Shown here: in pieces, positions 23,995 to 35,194 of the stretch
Position numbering within the stretch: position 1 is the first letter of the stretch
Layout: every line of letters starts with the position of its first letter
Assembly (NCBI RefSeq): GCF_020921035.1
Contig: NC_063154.1
Location: 4,898,001 to 4,962,000 of the forward strand
Direction of reading: 5' to 3'
Source: Rhodamnia argentea
Lineage: Eukaryota; Streptophyta; Magnoliopsida; Myrtales; Myrtaceae
DNA length: 64,000 nucleotides
Made by a program: the position numbers and the translations under genes
The notes under the pieces: generated by a model
Database searches by the model: none
The model's input: the letters and a program-made list of their open reading frames with translations, nothing else
What the model was told of the DNA's origin: nothing

Positions 23995-24099
23995 CCATGT
24001 AATAAGGCATTGACATGACAGCAGCGCAATGTAGACGTGACCTAATTGAATCCCGCACGTCACAATTCTAAAGCCAGGAGTTCTCTGATCCAAAGTCCA

Positions 24100-24755
24100 T
24101 CAGAATGAGGGGGAGAAAAAGAAGGCGCTACACAGATTGCAACAAAGGGAGTCGGTTCTGGTAGGAGTCTTAACATATCTACAGACTGCAACATTGCATC
24201 AGTTGTTTCTTTGCGCTCCTTGACATTATTTGTATACGCATGAAACTGGGCTAGAGCTGTTACATGCTGTTCAGTTTGTCTAAGGGCAATCATGAATGCA
24301 AATCCATCTAGATTCAAATGTAGCTAACTTATACTTAATCTTGTGACAAAGTTTGTTTGAGGCTAACTGATAACATGAAAAACCACATCCAATCACTGAC
24401 ACAGTTCTATCTACAAGTCTCAGCTTAAGAATTTGCTACCTGGATAAGAATCTGTGGCATTGTGTCACCGTTAATTGCCTAAATGGTGTATTCCATTTGA
24501 AGTGTCATGAATGAAGCTAAGTGGGAGATTGTCTATACCTTCTGCATCAGATGATGCTGTGTCATCATCTTGGGATGATGACCCAGAAGCAGAAATGGGC
24601 GACGAACTCCTGCTTCTACTTCGACAAGACCGTACTTCAGGTGATCTGGACGAAGCGTCCTCAGATTCTCTGGGCAGTTCTTCGTCCAAGACACGATAGT
24701 GACCACATTTCCTCTGCACCTTCTCGCACTCACCATCTGTATATTTCATGCACAT
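24100..24755 (-). pseudogene. Remnant type A/B exons between type A and type B genes
   Basis: Downstream of the type B gene lie exon-like pieces in the same order as a full gene: 24755 down to about 24542 begins MCMKYTDGECEKVQRKCGH like the start of type A, then jumps directly to a Ser/Arg-rich stretch (ISASGSSSQDDDTASSDAE) like the type B linker, lacking all P-loop and finger sequence. It is followed by relatives of the type B exon 2 (SVIGCGFSCYQLASNK, near 24375) and exon 3 (EQHVTALAQFHAYTNN, 24250-24100), the latter with an 8-bp deletion in its hydrophobic part. Splicing past the deletion to an AG at about 24277 would keep the frame, so a small membrane-less protein cannot be excluded. The block 2 equivalent has lost the junction between the last two exons. 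Confidence 0.5.
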
Positions 24756-24812
24756 TCGTGTTAATAAGGCATTGACAGTACAGCAAGGAAATGTAGACCT
24801 GACCTAAGTAAT

Positions 24813-26987
24813 CTAGTACGTTGCAATTCTTAACCCAGGAGTTTTCTGATCTAGAGTCCAATAGATAGAGTGAGGGGTCGAAAAAGAAGGCGCGAAACAT
24901 ATTGCAACAGATGGAATCGGTTCTGGCAGGATCTTAACACGTACAGATTGCAACATCGCATGTAAAGAGTGCAACATTGCATCAATTGTTACTTTGCACT
25001 CCTTCACATTATTCGTATAGGCATGAAACTGGACTAGAGCTGTTACATGTTGTTCGATTACTGCAATCACAACCATAAATGCAAAGCCGCAAATCCACCT
25101 GGACGCAAACCTAGCTTACTTAATCTTGTGAGGACGTTTGTTTGAGGCCAACCAATAACATGAATTACCACATCCAATCACCGACAAAGTTCCGTCTATG
25201 AGTTGCAGATTAAAAATTGGCTACCAACATGAGAATCTCCTGTGCTGTGTCCCTCCCGATTGCCTAAATCAGTGTATTCTATCCCAAGAGATATGAATGA
25301 AGCTAAGTGAAGAATTGTCTATACCTTTTGTATCAGTTGATGCAGCGTCCAGCACTCGTACTACTTGGTGCTCATCTTGGGATGATGATCGACTAGAAGA
25401 GACAGGCGTCCGGGACAGTACTGGCGAAAAGTCGAGCGCTATTTCCAGGAGGCACTGTTGGGGCACTTCTCCATCTTCTGGCATGGAATACGGAGGAATG
25501 TCAGGATTTGCGCAGCTCAAGTGAGCTTCATACTCACACGGCCGACAGTAATAGATCCAATAGTCGGGGTGTCTCCTTGTTTCGCACACCTCACAATAGT
25601 ACTCGTTGGTTCCATCTTTTGGGGGCGAGCTTAGAACGAGGGGGTGATGGTGACGCTTATGCTGGACGGAAAGCGGTAGCTTCAAGACGCATTTAAGATG
25701 AAAATAAAACCTGCATTCTTCGCAGCTGTAGGAGACAGCACTTCCTTTACCACCACAAGCATAGCAGGTAAATACGTATTGACTTCGGGAATAAATGAAG
25801 GTCTGAAGTTTAAGAGGGTGGACGTGGCAGCTGTGATCGATGTCACCTGTTGCCGACATGGCGCACTCGTAGTGAACAAAGTAGTCGTAGCACTGCCAAC
25901 ATCTGTAGAAGGGTCGTTCACCTGCTCCGTCACAGATGATGCAACTTAGAAGAGATTCTGCCCTGCTTTCACACGAGGAACCACTGTCTTCAGACGAGCA
26001 ACCAATGTCTGAGGATGAAAGGCTTCTTGTCAATGACGAGCGGCGGAACGGATCTATTTTCCCAGGAAATTCGCTGAGTGTGAAAGATTTGTCACTCTCA
26101 TTGGAGAGGACAAGAAGCCGGAGAGGATGCGCGTGGAATGAGGCTTCCACATACTGCGGCAACTGGCCACAAGATCTATGCACGAAGAATTTGCAGCTGA
26201 GACAAGTGTAGCAGAGGCCCGATATCGATGCCCAGCAAACCCAACAATTGGCATCTATCTCGCTGGTAAATTCCTGCAGCGTTAGCAGATGGGGATGGCT
26301 GAAATGTCGAAGCTGCGATTTCCCCGATTCCAGGCTCTGATCTGCGACTTCTCTTTCGCATCTGACTCTAATGTCCATGCACAAGAAGATAAATTCTAGC
26401 ACGATGTCGTCCATTTTGTATGCAGGGGAGGCTCCGCTTTCGCGCAAACCGCGATCCAAGGTGTTAATGATGAGCACAGGAACGTCGCTCATGTCACCAG
26501 GAGGTCCTAGTTCTGGCATATGCCCTGACCCTGTGACGCTCGGATGGGGATCACTCTGTGATCTCCCACTTTGGATGATAATGAGTAAGGCGCCCCTAGA
26601 ATCGGCCAACTCCAGCAACCTATCAACTTGTTGTCGGCTAAGTCGGGGGCAGTGAGCGACTACGCTGTGGCTGAGAGAGAGTTGGGAAGAAGATATTTCC
26701 CACAGAACATCTTGTTGAAGAAACAGGTCATCCATGTTCGGTGTGGATGGACGGACATCATCATAACTTGCGTGAGTGCATTTGAGATGCATGGCTATTG
26801 TCCTTGCGAACCATGAGTAGCCCGCCAATGCCACCAGCAATGGACCTGCAGCTGAAATCGACCTCTGGAACTCAATGTTGGTAAAGATGGGTCGACCTGC
26901 GCATTCATCAACTGAATGCAGTAGCTTCTCGTCTCTCTCCATCAGTTCTTCCCAGAAGCTCTCGGCGGCCTCAGTGAACTTCAATGC

Positions 26988-26993
<6 letters not shown>
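24813..26993 (-). CDS. Type B pseudokinase-like/DC1 zinc-finger membrane protein, copy 1
   Basis: Three exons: 25325-26993, 25120-25195 and 24813-25098; phases 1 and 2 join exactly to give 676 aa. Residues 50-145 align with the P-loop domain of type A, but Walker A is lost (AGYSWFARTIAMHLKC where type A has KGHPCAGRST). Four Cys/His fingers follow: about 230-276, 351-377, 388-435 and 446-494 (for example SYSCEECRFYFHLKC, YYCRPCEYEAHLSC). Residues 525-556 form a Ser/Arg/Asp linker. Exons 2-3 add SVIGCGNSCYWLASNKRPHK and a hydrophobic segment at about 582-602 (WICGFAFMVVIAVIEQHV), so the C-terminus may be membrane-anchored. A CT/GA microsatellite lies directly upstream of the ATG. The upstream ATG at 27086 is in frame and would add an Arg-Glu repeat. 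Confidence 0.75.

Positions 26994-27028
<35 letters not shown>
26994..27028. repeat. (CT)n/(GA)n microsatellite at the type B start codon
   Basis: About 35 bp of perfect CT dinucleotides abutting the ATG of the type B gene; transcribed on the minus strand as (GA)n in the 5' UTR. The equivalent in copy 2 (45816-45838) is shorter. Confidence 0.9.
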
Positions 27029-27033
<5 letters not shown>

Positions 27034-27493
27034 GATCTCATCTGAGGTTTTCTTCTGTTGAATATACAGGTTTGTAGAGCTTTCAAGCGTGATCAAGTGA
27101 CAGAAAAATGAAAAAAGAATGACCTACTGTTCCCTGATTCCACATTGAATATGGAGGGACAAGTAGCAATATTTTATTAGCAGCTGAGGTGTGAACGAGA
27201 AGACCAGGTTCTCGGCATCTCAGAATCAGAAGGAAGGTACTGATGCATGATAATGACCGGAGGCTGAGAGTGAAATGCCGCGATGACGAAACAAATGTAG
27301 CCCGCATCTTGCAAAAATGGAGCCAAACAGATTCGACTGTGGCAACAACCTACACCAGTTGATGTTGATGAATGCCGGACTTGATCTAATCAAATTCATG
27401 AAAGGTTGCCTTGATAGTTCCTGCACATGGGTAAGAAGCATAAACAGAAGTGCGCTTACTTCTCCAAAAAACCATTGATTCGAAAACAATTTT
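27029..27493 (-). promoter_or_regulatory. Presumed 5' UTR/promoter of type B copy 1
   Basis: Conserved with block 2 (45839-46300). ORFs here differ by a 1-bp indel between copies, so the region is treated as non-coding upstream sequence. No specific promoter motif was identified with confidence. Confidence 0.35.
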
Positions 27494-29359
27494 TGTAATA
27501 TGTGAGTTATTTTTGACTAGGTCAAAAAGTGGTGGGACCCACTAGTTTTAAAAAAAGGAAAAAAAAGGGAGCAGTTGGTTTCTCTTAAAAGAATCGGGAG
27601 TCTTCCATCGCATAAAGAGAAGAAAAAGAAAACAGAAAGGGGAAAGGAAGAAAAGGAGAGAAAGAAGAGAAGAAAGAAGGAGAAAGGAGAAAAGGGAAAA
27701 AGAGAAATAGAAAACAGTCACGTGCGCGCACCACCCTCCACGAGCGCTTTGCTGAAGTCATTTCCCTACGTGTCGCAGCACGTGGTAAGCGCTCGCCCTC
27801 TCTTCCCTCTCTATTGAAGTGATTTTTTGGATTTAGGGCAAAATTCGGATTTTGGGGGAAACTGAGTTGCTGTGTCCTATCTCGTGGGCGATTGGCCACG
27901 TTTTTGCTTGGGAATGAAACTTTAGGATGTTATGAAGCCGTAGGATTCGACGGATCACGATTTTGTGTTATGGTTTGCCCGGACCGAGCAATTCAAATCT
28001 GGTGCGCAGACTTACTGCGCCAACAGTGGACTTTGAGGGCTGTTTTCTTTAGTTTCTGTTTGTCGGTTGAGGTTGACCCTGTTAAGACTTTTGTAGTACG
28101 TTGAACAAGCTTCGCGTGGACAGTAAGATGGCTTGAAACGGAGTTCGGTGGAGGAAGTTATGGCTTTAACGGTTTTGGCGTGCAAGCTGTCTTTAGCAAA
28201 CAGCATTGAATTTTCTGTTAGGGATAAGTTTCTGTTGGTGCGTAGTCGTCGTTTTGTCACTAAATAAGTATAGTTTAGCTAAGTCGTACGTTAGGATGAC
28301 TTGTTACTCGATTTGATCCGTTTTTCTATATATTGATAGGGATTCGGATGAGTTGGTTCGAGTGACTACGATAGGTTGGATTGCGACTTTTAAGGTAAGA
28401 TGTACTTTATCTTCTAAGAATTTATAAAACTCATGCTTTAAAGATGAGCACGAGTGCAGTGGTTTGATTTTCTCGACAAGGTGAAGTAATGTGATGTTTC
28501 GAGCATTATTTTTGCATAAACCGGATCGAGCTATTACTACCCCTTTTATTATTTGATATGGTTGTTGACGATTGTTTTACTGAAATGCTGTTTGAGAAAC
28601 ATATTTCTGAGCAAGACTATGTATTTGGTTTGTTAAGCTGGATTATTGTGATTTTCTGGATGTTGGTATTGTGATTAATGCTCATATCCCTATGATTAGA
28701 ACCCACCGAGGTGGGGGTAGTATGCATCTTGTCGGGACGTCATTGAGCCGAACCACCGGCTAAAATGGGTGGTAGACCTAACCAAGAGGGGTAAACTTGG
28801 TCGCCTTGCCACGGCGTTAAACGTGGCCATAGTTGATGATGAGTATGAGATTATTCGATAGATGGACCATCGAAAGTTAGTTTAATGAGATTAATCAATG
28901 GTTTAAACCATTGATAGTTGTTATTGCTACGAGTTGCTTTTGTTTTATTTTAACGATTGCATAGTGATTTCTCGATCCGCTTAGAAGATATTGTATTTCT
29001 CATCGAGCTGTGGTTGCTCACTCCGTTATCTCTTTTGTCTTTCGGGTTTATCGGCGAGTCGCAAATAGGGTCGAGCGTACGTTAGCTACAAGACTACTTT
29101 GTGGATAGTGGGGATATATTTTTGGGATAAGTTGTATATAGTTGGTGAGTTCGAGCTAGATGGAAAGCTATTTGTGTTTGTCTTTCCGTTTTGGGAGATG
29201 AGCTCTGAATTTTTGTGAACTTGTGACCTGTTTATCATTATATATGTGGAGGTATATAATTTGGATATCAGGTTTTTGTTCTTACTTTGAGGCTGCGTCC
29301 TTTGAGTAAAGGAGGACGGCCGTGTCATGCCATTTTTCTTGGAGAATCGGGGTGTGACA
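27494..29359 (+). mobile_element. LTR-like element (possible solo LTR), 5-bp TSD
   Basis: 1,866 bp beginning TGTAATATGTGAG and ending GGGGTGTGACA (TG...CA), flanked by ATTTT at 27489-27493 and 29360-29364. Related sequences occur at 39220-40768 (same orientation) and 36120-36791 (inverted). No retrotransposon coding sequence is attached, hence the solo-LTR reading. Purine-rich tract at 27600-27720. Block 2 lacks this sequence together with some flanking DNA. Confidence 0.65.
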
Positions 29360-29364
29360 ATTTT

Positions 29365-30844
29365 TATCGCTTGTATCGCATATAAATATGAACGAATTGT
29401 AAACGAAGATTTTTAGGCATAGAATGTTGTTGATAATAAAGTCATTTTTTGTTGACTAATTTTCCGAAGCAATACAAAACAATTATTCTCAAGGAAAGGT
29501 ATGCAAATCATTCAATTTCCGCAAAACAAACGGATCCAATATCGCATACCAGCTCAGGCAAAGAAAGAGTTGATTGGTGAATCACGATCGGCTATCATTT
29601 CTGCTAATCAGCACCCAAAATTCCATCATGGGGAGCATCCTCTATAGTATCCTCGCAACTATACCTGTCGAAATGGGTCATAAAACCATATTTGATGAGA
29701 TGGGTTATTAAATTGTCAGTTATATTCAGTAAATGAGCTATAAATAGTTTAAAAGGGTAAAGTTTAAAAGAATATAAGTGTTAAATATGTTGACAACTTA
29801 CTTAGATCCAACCTATCTCAGTAACTCTCCTTTCACTCTCTCTCTCTCTCGCACACACTTGATCTTGTGCTCACTCACTCAGCGGTCTCACTTCAATTTG
29901 TCTATTAGTTTTCCTAGATTTGGTCAAATGTGGAAGTGTTTTTACACTATGGTTCGGCTCGTCACTAGATTTTTATTACATAAAAATGGGTCATTTTGGA
30001 TCGAATCATTTTCGACCTACCCATTTGACGGGGTTTATGGTGATCCGTTATATTTTTTCCCCTGTGGTCCAATGTGACTCTAAACTCAGACGTTGGAAGT
30101 CCGTCCATTTCCGCTTTTGTTTAAGGGCGAAACCTAGGATTCTAACCCATCCCATTAAAATAGGAAGTCCACCTAACGATGTTTTGTTTTGTTTCGTTTT
30201 GTTTTTGGTCGTTACACCTAACGATGTTCATTAAACAATAAAACGCGTTTCGGCAAAAAGGGGCCAAGGAAAAGGTCCAGATACACCAAGAAACATGCCA
30301 GTGTCATGTATCGAGAATAACATAGCAAAGAGTTTCGATGGCGTCAATAAACTGTGCACATCTAATCATTCCACGGAAAAATTTACTCATCTAATAGCGA
30401 ATTTTAGAAGTGTAGCTCCCAAACGAAACTCTAAATAGATGGCATATTCACCGCTAGAGCATAAGATTAAGGGAATATTATCCAAAAAGCCCTCAACATA
30501 TTAAGTTTTTGACAATTTAATCTTAAACCTTTTTTTTTTCATTTCGTCAATTAATTCCTAAATCTTTTTCACGTTTTTTTAATTCAATTTATTCGGCCAA
30601 TTTTTACCAAAAATTGCTAATGTGGACGCTGGCCGTCCTACTTCAAGAACCTTTTTTAATAGTATTTCGAATTCCTTTATCTATTTTCTTTTGTTCTGTT
30701 TTCCTTCCTTACATTTTTTTTCCTCCTTTCCTTTTTCTTTTTCCCTCCTTTGACCGATCTCAAGCGAACAGTACATCAACATGTGATTGACACTATTTGA
30801 GATTGAAAAAGCACCTTAATAGGAAGAAACCTCTATAATTTCTT
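29365..30844. other. Repeat-rich spacer shared by both duplicated blocks
   Basis: 29640-30840 aligns with about 46290-47540 in block 2. Contains one arm of a 'caattcaatcctaaac' TIR element (30480-30660) present in both blocks, so that element predates the duplication. No gene recognised. Confidence 0.5.
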
Positions 30845-31178
30845 GAAAAAATTGTCAAAAAAGTCATAAACCTATTACACTTTTACCAATTCAATCCTAA
30901 ATCTTTTAACTTTACCAATTCAGTCCTAAACATTTTGCATTTGTACTAATTCAGTCCATATGATCAACTTTGACCAGCTGGCACTAATATGGACGTTAGT
31001 CGGCACCGACGGGACAATTTTAATAATAATTTTTAAATTTTTTTTTTCAAAATAATTTTTTATTTTTCATTTTTTTTCTTTTCTTGCTCTTTTTTTTCAT
31101 CTTCATCCTTCTGCTGTTGCGTGAGGTCGGCACCGTCTTTGGTAGCCATGGTGTCGCGTCGCCGTCTCTCGCCTAGCG

Positions 31179-31439
31179 ATGGTGACGGTCAAGCCTCGCC
31201 GGATCCAGCGGCTGCCGCCCGAGAAGAGGTACAGGAGGTCGCCGATCGTGGGGCCGGAGGATTGCCAGACCAATTGCGATCCATCGTCGTCGGTGGTGGA
31301 CGATTGCAAAGGGGGCGTCGAGGAGGGGTCTTCGTCGACGTCGTGGTTTAAGAGGAGGAGGCCTTTGCCTTTTGATTTGAATCTGCCGCCGTCGGGTGGG
31401 GTCGACCTCAACGGCGAAGATCTGTGGTTGTGCCTGTGA
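31179..31439 (+). pseudogene. Captured C-terminus of an ERF3-type EAR repressor gene
   Basis: The + strand ORF reads KRYRRSPIVGPEDCQTNCD, then PSSSVVDD, then PLPFDLNLPPSGGVDLNGED, then LWLCL-stop. This parallels the C-terminus of class VIII ERF transcriptional repressors such as Arabidopsis ERF3, including the EAR motif (DLNLPP) that recruits TOPLESS co-repressors. The AP2/ERF DNA-binding domain is absent. The ORF is uninterrupted and high in GC, so capture may be recent or the frame may still be used; if translated from the ATG at 31179 it would be an 86-residue EAR-bearing peptide. Parent gene is not in the window. Confidence 0.8.
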
Positions 31440-31607
31440 GTGGTTGGCAGCCGTCAAGAACATTAAAAGCCTGGTCTTGAATTATTTTTATTTTTACCTT
31501 ACGATATTCTGGTTGTATTCTCATTGCAAAAATGGGAAAGAGAGATGGAATCAAAAACCAGGAGGTGATTTTACGATTAAGATGACATGAAAAGAGAAAG
31601 ACCACAC

Positions 31608-31745
31608 CCACCGATCGGTAGCCGAGTCGGTTTGAGCTTAGTTCCTTTCACGAGAGGTCCCGAGTTCAAAACTCCTCGGCCCCGGTGTCTTAAGTGGGGG
31701 GTCGTGGTGGTGGGCTCCTGCGCTAGCCCCTCCCTTTTTTAAAAA
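31608..31745 (+). repeat. Probable tRNA-derived SINE inside the Pack-MULE
   Basis: Starts with an A-box-like ATCGGTAGCCGAGTCGGTTT, has a B-box-like GAGTTCAAAACTCC about 40 bp later, and ends in a T-run after a GC-rich body. Arrangement and spacing fit a RNA polymerase III SINE head. Target duplications not confirmed. Confidence 0.5.
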
Positions 31746-32303
31746 TGGTGATCTGCAGTTAGATCTTCTCGCTTTCTGCTTGAACTGATGAGTCTTTTGC
31801 TGATGTCGCTGTGGTCTGTCCTGAGATCAGCAATTGTCCCAACTTTTACTGCGGAAGTTCATTGACTTGGTGAAATAGAGTCGATGGTTCTTGCTGTAGT
31901 GTTGGGCATTTGATGAAACATGGGTTCTTGCTGCCATTGGGAAGTTCATCGTGAGCTGGAGAAGTTCTCTTGGGAGGTTGTCTCTGGGCTATTCTCTACT
32001 GAATCTCTATTTTGATTGCCAAAAATAAAATAAAATTTGAAAAAAAATATTAAAATTTGCCTTGTCAGTGCCGTTTGGGTCCACATCGGCGTGGGCCAGC
32101 CGAAGTTGGCCGAATGGACTAAATTGGCATAAATACAAAATATTTAGGATTGAATTGGCAAAAAAAAGAAAGTTTATGACTGGATTGGCATAAATGTAAA
32201 AGGTTTAAGATTGAATTTACAAAGTTAAAAGGTTTATGATTGAATTGACAATAGTACGAAAAGCTTATAACTTTTTTTTTTAATAAGTTTCCCATAATTT
32301 CTT

Positions 32304-34009
32304 CACTTATTTATTCGCGGCAGATCTTCTTTACCGATGGCAAGTGTGTTAAATTTGGCATGTGCCTTTTCATGTACTTTTCTTGTGGGAAGATGGATTA
32401 GCAATTTTGGACCGCACATATTTTGATAGAATTAAGCGATTTGACTCGGGGCCTAAGGTCATTTACCATTTGATTACTAAATTATGTCCCGACTCACTAA
32501 GCTTAATTTAATTGATCTCGGACCCCACATCAATTTATGGCTTCCTTGTTTCGTGTAAGCAATGCTGTATCATGTAAGATAAGACTGTTTTGATAGTTCT
32601 TGCACAGGGTAGGAAACAAGCACTACCATCTCTCGCCAAAAATTATTGACTTGGACAGTTTCATTCTTCAAGACCGATTGCCTGTGTCGTTGAGAAAAAC
32701 AAACGAACAAAGAATATTTTCATCATTACTAATGGTATGGACTGTTTGTGATAATGAACACATTTTTCGTTATCTCTCTCTCTCTCTTTTTGTAAAGACA
32801 AACAATTACTTTTAGCAAAATGTACATTCAATTTCAGCGAAACAAATGGAGTAAATGTGCTCTGCCTAGGCAAAGAAAGAGGTAACTGCTCGTCACAATA
32901 AGCTTTCTTTTCTGCATATCGGAAGCATCCTCTACAGTTTTCTTGCAACGTGTGATCGGTTCTATTTGAGAACGAAAGCACCTTAATCGGAAGCGTCCTC
33001 CATAATTTCTTCGCTTTAGTCATACTATAATCGCATGATGGTAAATTCATCTGAACTCAGACATTCAAATTCTGTCCGTTTCTGCTTTTGTTCAAGGACG
33101 AAACCAAAAATTCCTAGCCCACCCCCTTAAAATACAAGTCCACCTAGCTCTGATTATCAAATAGGGATAAGCGCACTCGAGATCCTAAAATTTGTCATAA
33201 AAGTGCAACTAAATCCTAAAATTTATCAAATTTGTGCAATCGAATCGTTCCGTTAGCTCCATCCAATTATGTTAATGGAAAATGCTGAGTTTGTTTTTTT
33301 TCTCTATCCTACGTGGCATAGGTCCAAATATTAATTTGCTTTTTTTTTTTCCTAATTTCGCTTTTTTTAGGTCTAAGTTGGATCATACTCAAAATAACGA
33401 AAATCATGTTTAGACCAAAACCCCTCTTCATATTTAAGTTTTAGGACTTCTAATGTATTTATCCATCATTAAACAAGAACAAGTGCTTTGGCCAAAAGGG
33501 GGCCGAAGAAGGTTCACATGTTATCCGAATCACGTCTATTCTCCAGTCAATAGATTCATGATCAACCGCTACTACCTCTTAACCATTCCGCAGAAAAAGT
33601 TAACCCATTTTACCACGAACTTTAGCTGTGTATCTCCCGGGGGAAACCCTTAAACAGATCGCATATTCACCAGGTTTTGGCCGAAACAATACACATGCGA
33701 ACAATTGAAGCACAAACTAATATGTTGATTCCTGAATTTGTGCAGTACAGACTGTAATACCGATGAAAGTAGAGAAATGGCAAACCGGACATGAAGCACG
33801 GAGGCTCGGGCTTTCGGTTGCCATCAGTGCTTATTATTTGGAGTTCGTCACGATAAGTACTGGCTGCCCTCAAGCTGTTGAGAAGCAATTATACATGTCG
33901 CACAAGAGTGCAATACAGAGTTCACGAGCTTCCGAGGATCATGGAGGTCATCTACGAACCTCGTGTTGTGTTCAGATCGCTAGGTGACTGGATGGAACCT
34001 CGAAAATCA
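32304..34009. other. Repeat-rich spacer shared by both duplicated blocks
   Basis: Aligns with about 47548-49200. Contains a degenerate TIR-like repeat at 33165-33440 ('gatcctaaaatttgtcataaaagtgcaac' units) present in both blocks. No protein resemblance found in the ORFs. Confidence 0.5.
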
Positions 34010-34410
34010 ACTACTTGCCTTTCATACTGGTTCGAATGCTGTTGAAAACGGAGAAGGAACTCGGGTATTCACAAAGGTCAATTTTAGAGCACTTTCCGGA
34101 TGAAGTCTGGATTTGAATTGAAGATGGCGAGCGTCGCGGCAACATAATGAATCCTCGGTCGCCCGAGCACAGGCAATGCAAAGTAGCGGGTTGTATTCTC
34201 CTCATCCAAGTGGATTAACTAGTAATCCTAACAACTCATTCCCTCGTAAGTTTCAAGTGAGTTGATGTACTGATCATTAAAGGGGATACATTGAAGATCC
34301 CCTTTTAACTGAAAATGGAAAAGCTCCCATTCCTGGAGGCTGGCGAAGGTAAAGGTTCCAACTTGAAACCGCCAAAAATGATATAATCGGCTCAACGAAA
34401 TTGGCCTCAC
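34010..34410 (-). pseudogene. Degenerate 3' end of a DC1-like gene, block 1
   Basis: Corresponds to 49204-49560 in block 2, where the frame is better kept: HLDEENITRYSCNAFAQ then RLHPESALKLTFEN, reminiscent of the Tyr-Cys-x2-Cys and HPECAL parts of DC1 fingers. Here the frame is broken. Weak evidence. Confidence 0.3.
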
Positions 34411-34503
34411 CGCATCGCACCAGAACCCGAATCATGAGCCTTGGATATCCAACATTCAGAGAAAACGACTGCTGCCCCCACAAGAATCTGCTATTTCCAG
34501 CAA

Positions 34504-35194
34504 TCAATCAATAGTTTGTCGTGAAAAAAATTGTGGGTCGATCTCGCAAGTAACATGAGCTTGGTAATCACAACTCTCACAATAATAAATCCAATCATCA
34601 GGCCGTCTCCGTTCCTCACACACATCGCAATAGCATCGATACGTATCATCTTTCACAGACGGCGTCAAAGCAAGAGCGTGCTCATCACGTTGGTGTCGGA
34701 TCGTGAGAGGCAACTCTAGCACGCTCTTTGGATGAAAGATGAGGCCACAGGGGTCACACTCGCAGTAGATATCGTCGCCGAACCTCGTACAGGAGTTGCA
34801 GGTGAAGCGATAAGTCGATCCATATGCGTACGATCTCTCGGACGTCTGAAGGCACAGTTCACACTGATCGGCTTCGTGCTTGAAGCTTAGGAACCTGAAC
34901 ACCAGGGGCTTCGTAGTCTTCGTACTCAAGTTGTTCAGATGGCACTTCAACATCTTTACCTGAAGATGGCTTATGCGAGGAGGACGCCCCATCGTCGCCA
35001 CCTGCAACTTGGCATTTCTCGAACGAACGCTGGAATTCAATATAATCTTGTGGTCCACACTCCACGATAATGACGATTGCATCCACTGATTTTGCCAAAC
35101 TTAGGAGTTTATCAAAACGAACTCTGCGAGATAATGGCGAATCAACGACGACATGATTGTTTCTTTCCAACTGGGTCTCAATGGTTCTAACCAT
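34504..35194 (-). pseudogene. Type A P-loop/DC1 gene, truncated copy 3
   Basis: Two overlapping frames: 35194-34859 holds the second half of the P-loop domain (TQLERNNHVVVDSPLSRRVR, IVIIVECGPQDY) and stops after VPKL; 34890-34504 holds the fingers (FKHEADQCELCLQTSERSYA, YYCESCDYQAHVTC). About 60 residues between VPKL and FKHEAD are missing relative to copy 1, with a change of frame. The 5' end, including the Walker A region, is lost at the duplication edge near 35180. Confidence 0.8.

Larger units (their letters stand above)
30845..32293. mobile_element. Pack-MULE carrying an ERF gene fragment, 10-bp TSD
   Basis: 1,449-bp element with inverted ends made of 'taccaattcagtcctaaac' units (left 30845-30960; right about 32130-32293). 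Flanked by a perfect 10-bp duplication ATAATTTCTT at 30835-30844 and 32294-32303. The orthologous position in block 2 (47538-47547) has a single ATAATTTCTT and no insertion, so this is an insertion after or during the divergence of the two blocks. The interior carries the coding end of an ERF3-like gene, a probable SINE and further unique sequence, but no transposase. Confidence 0.88.
22366..35180. repeat. Segmental duplication, block 1
   Basis: Matches block 2 (41186-50130) in the same order and orientation: left edge 'tacctccctgtgcaacaagcg', type A gene, degenerate exons, type B gene, 5' flank, repeat-rich spacer, broken type A copy. Compared with block 2 it carries about 2.1 kb extra around 27.45-29.55 kb, including an LTR-like element, and a 1.45-kb Pack-MULE at 30845-32293. 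Its right edge falls inside a type A gene relic near 35180, where homology stops abruptly. Boundaries were read by eye. Confidence 0.8.

Noticed and set aside
25698..25949. + strand ORF MKIKPAFFAAV..., repeated at 44454 and 51289
   Set aside because: Conserved only because it is antisense to the DC1 finger coding sequence in duplicated genes.
27083..27307. Possible upstream coding exon of the type B gene (also 45900-46142)
   Set aside because: The frame differs by a 1-bp indel between the two near-identical copies and no conserved residues are recognisable; more likely 5' UTR.
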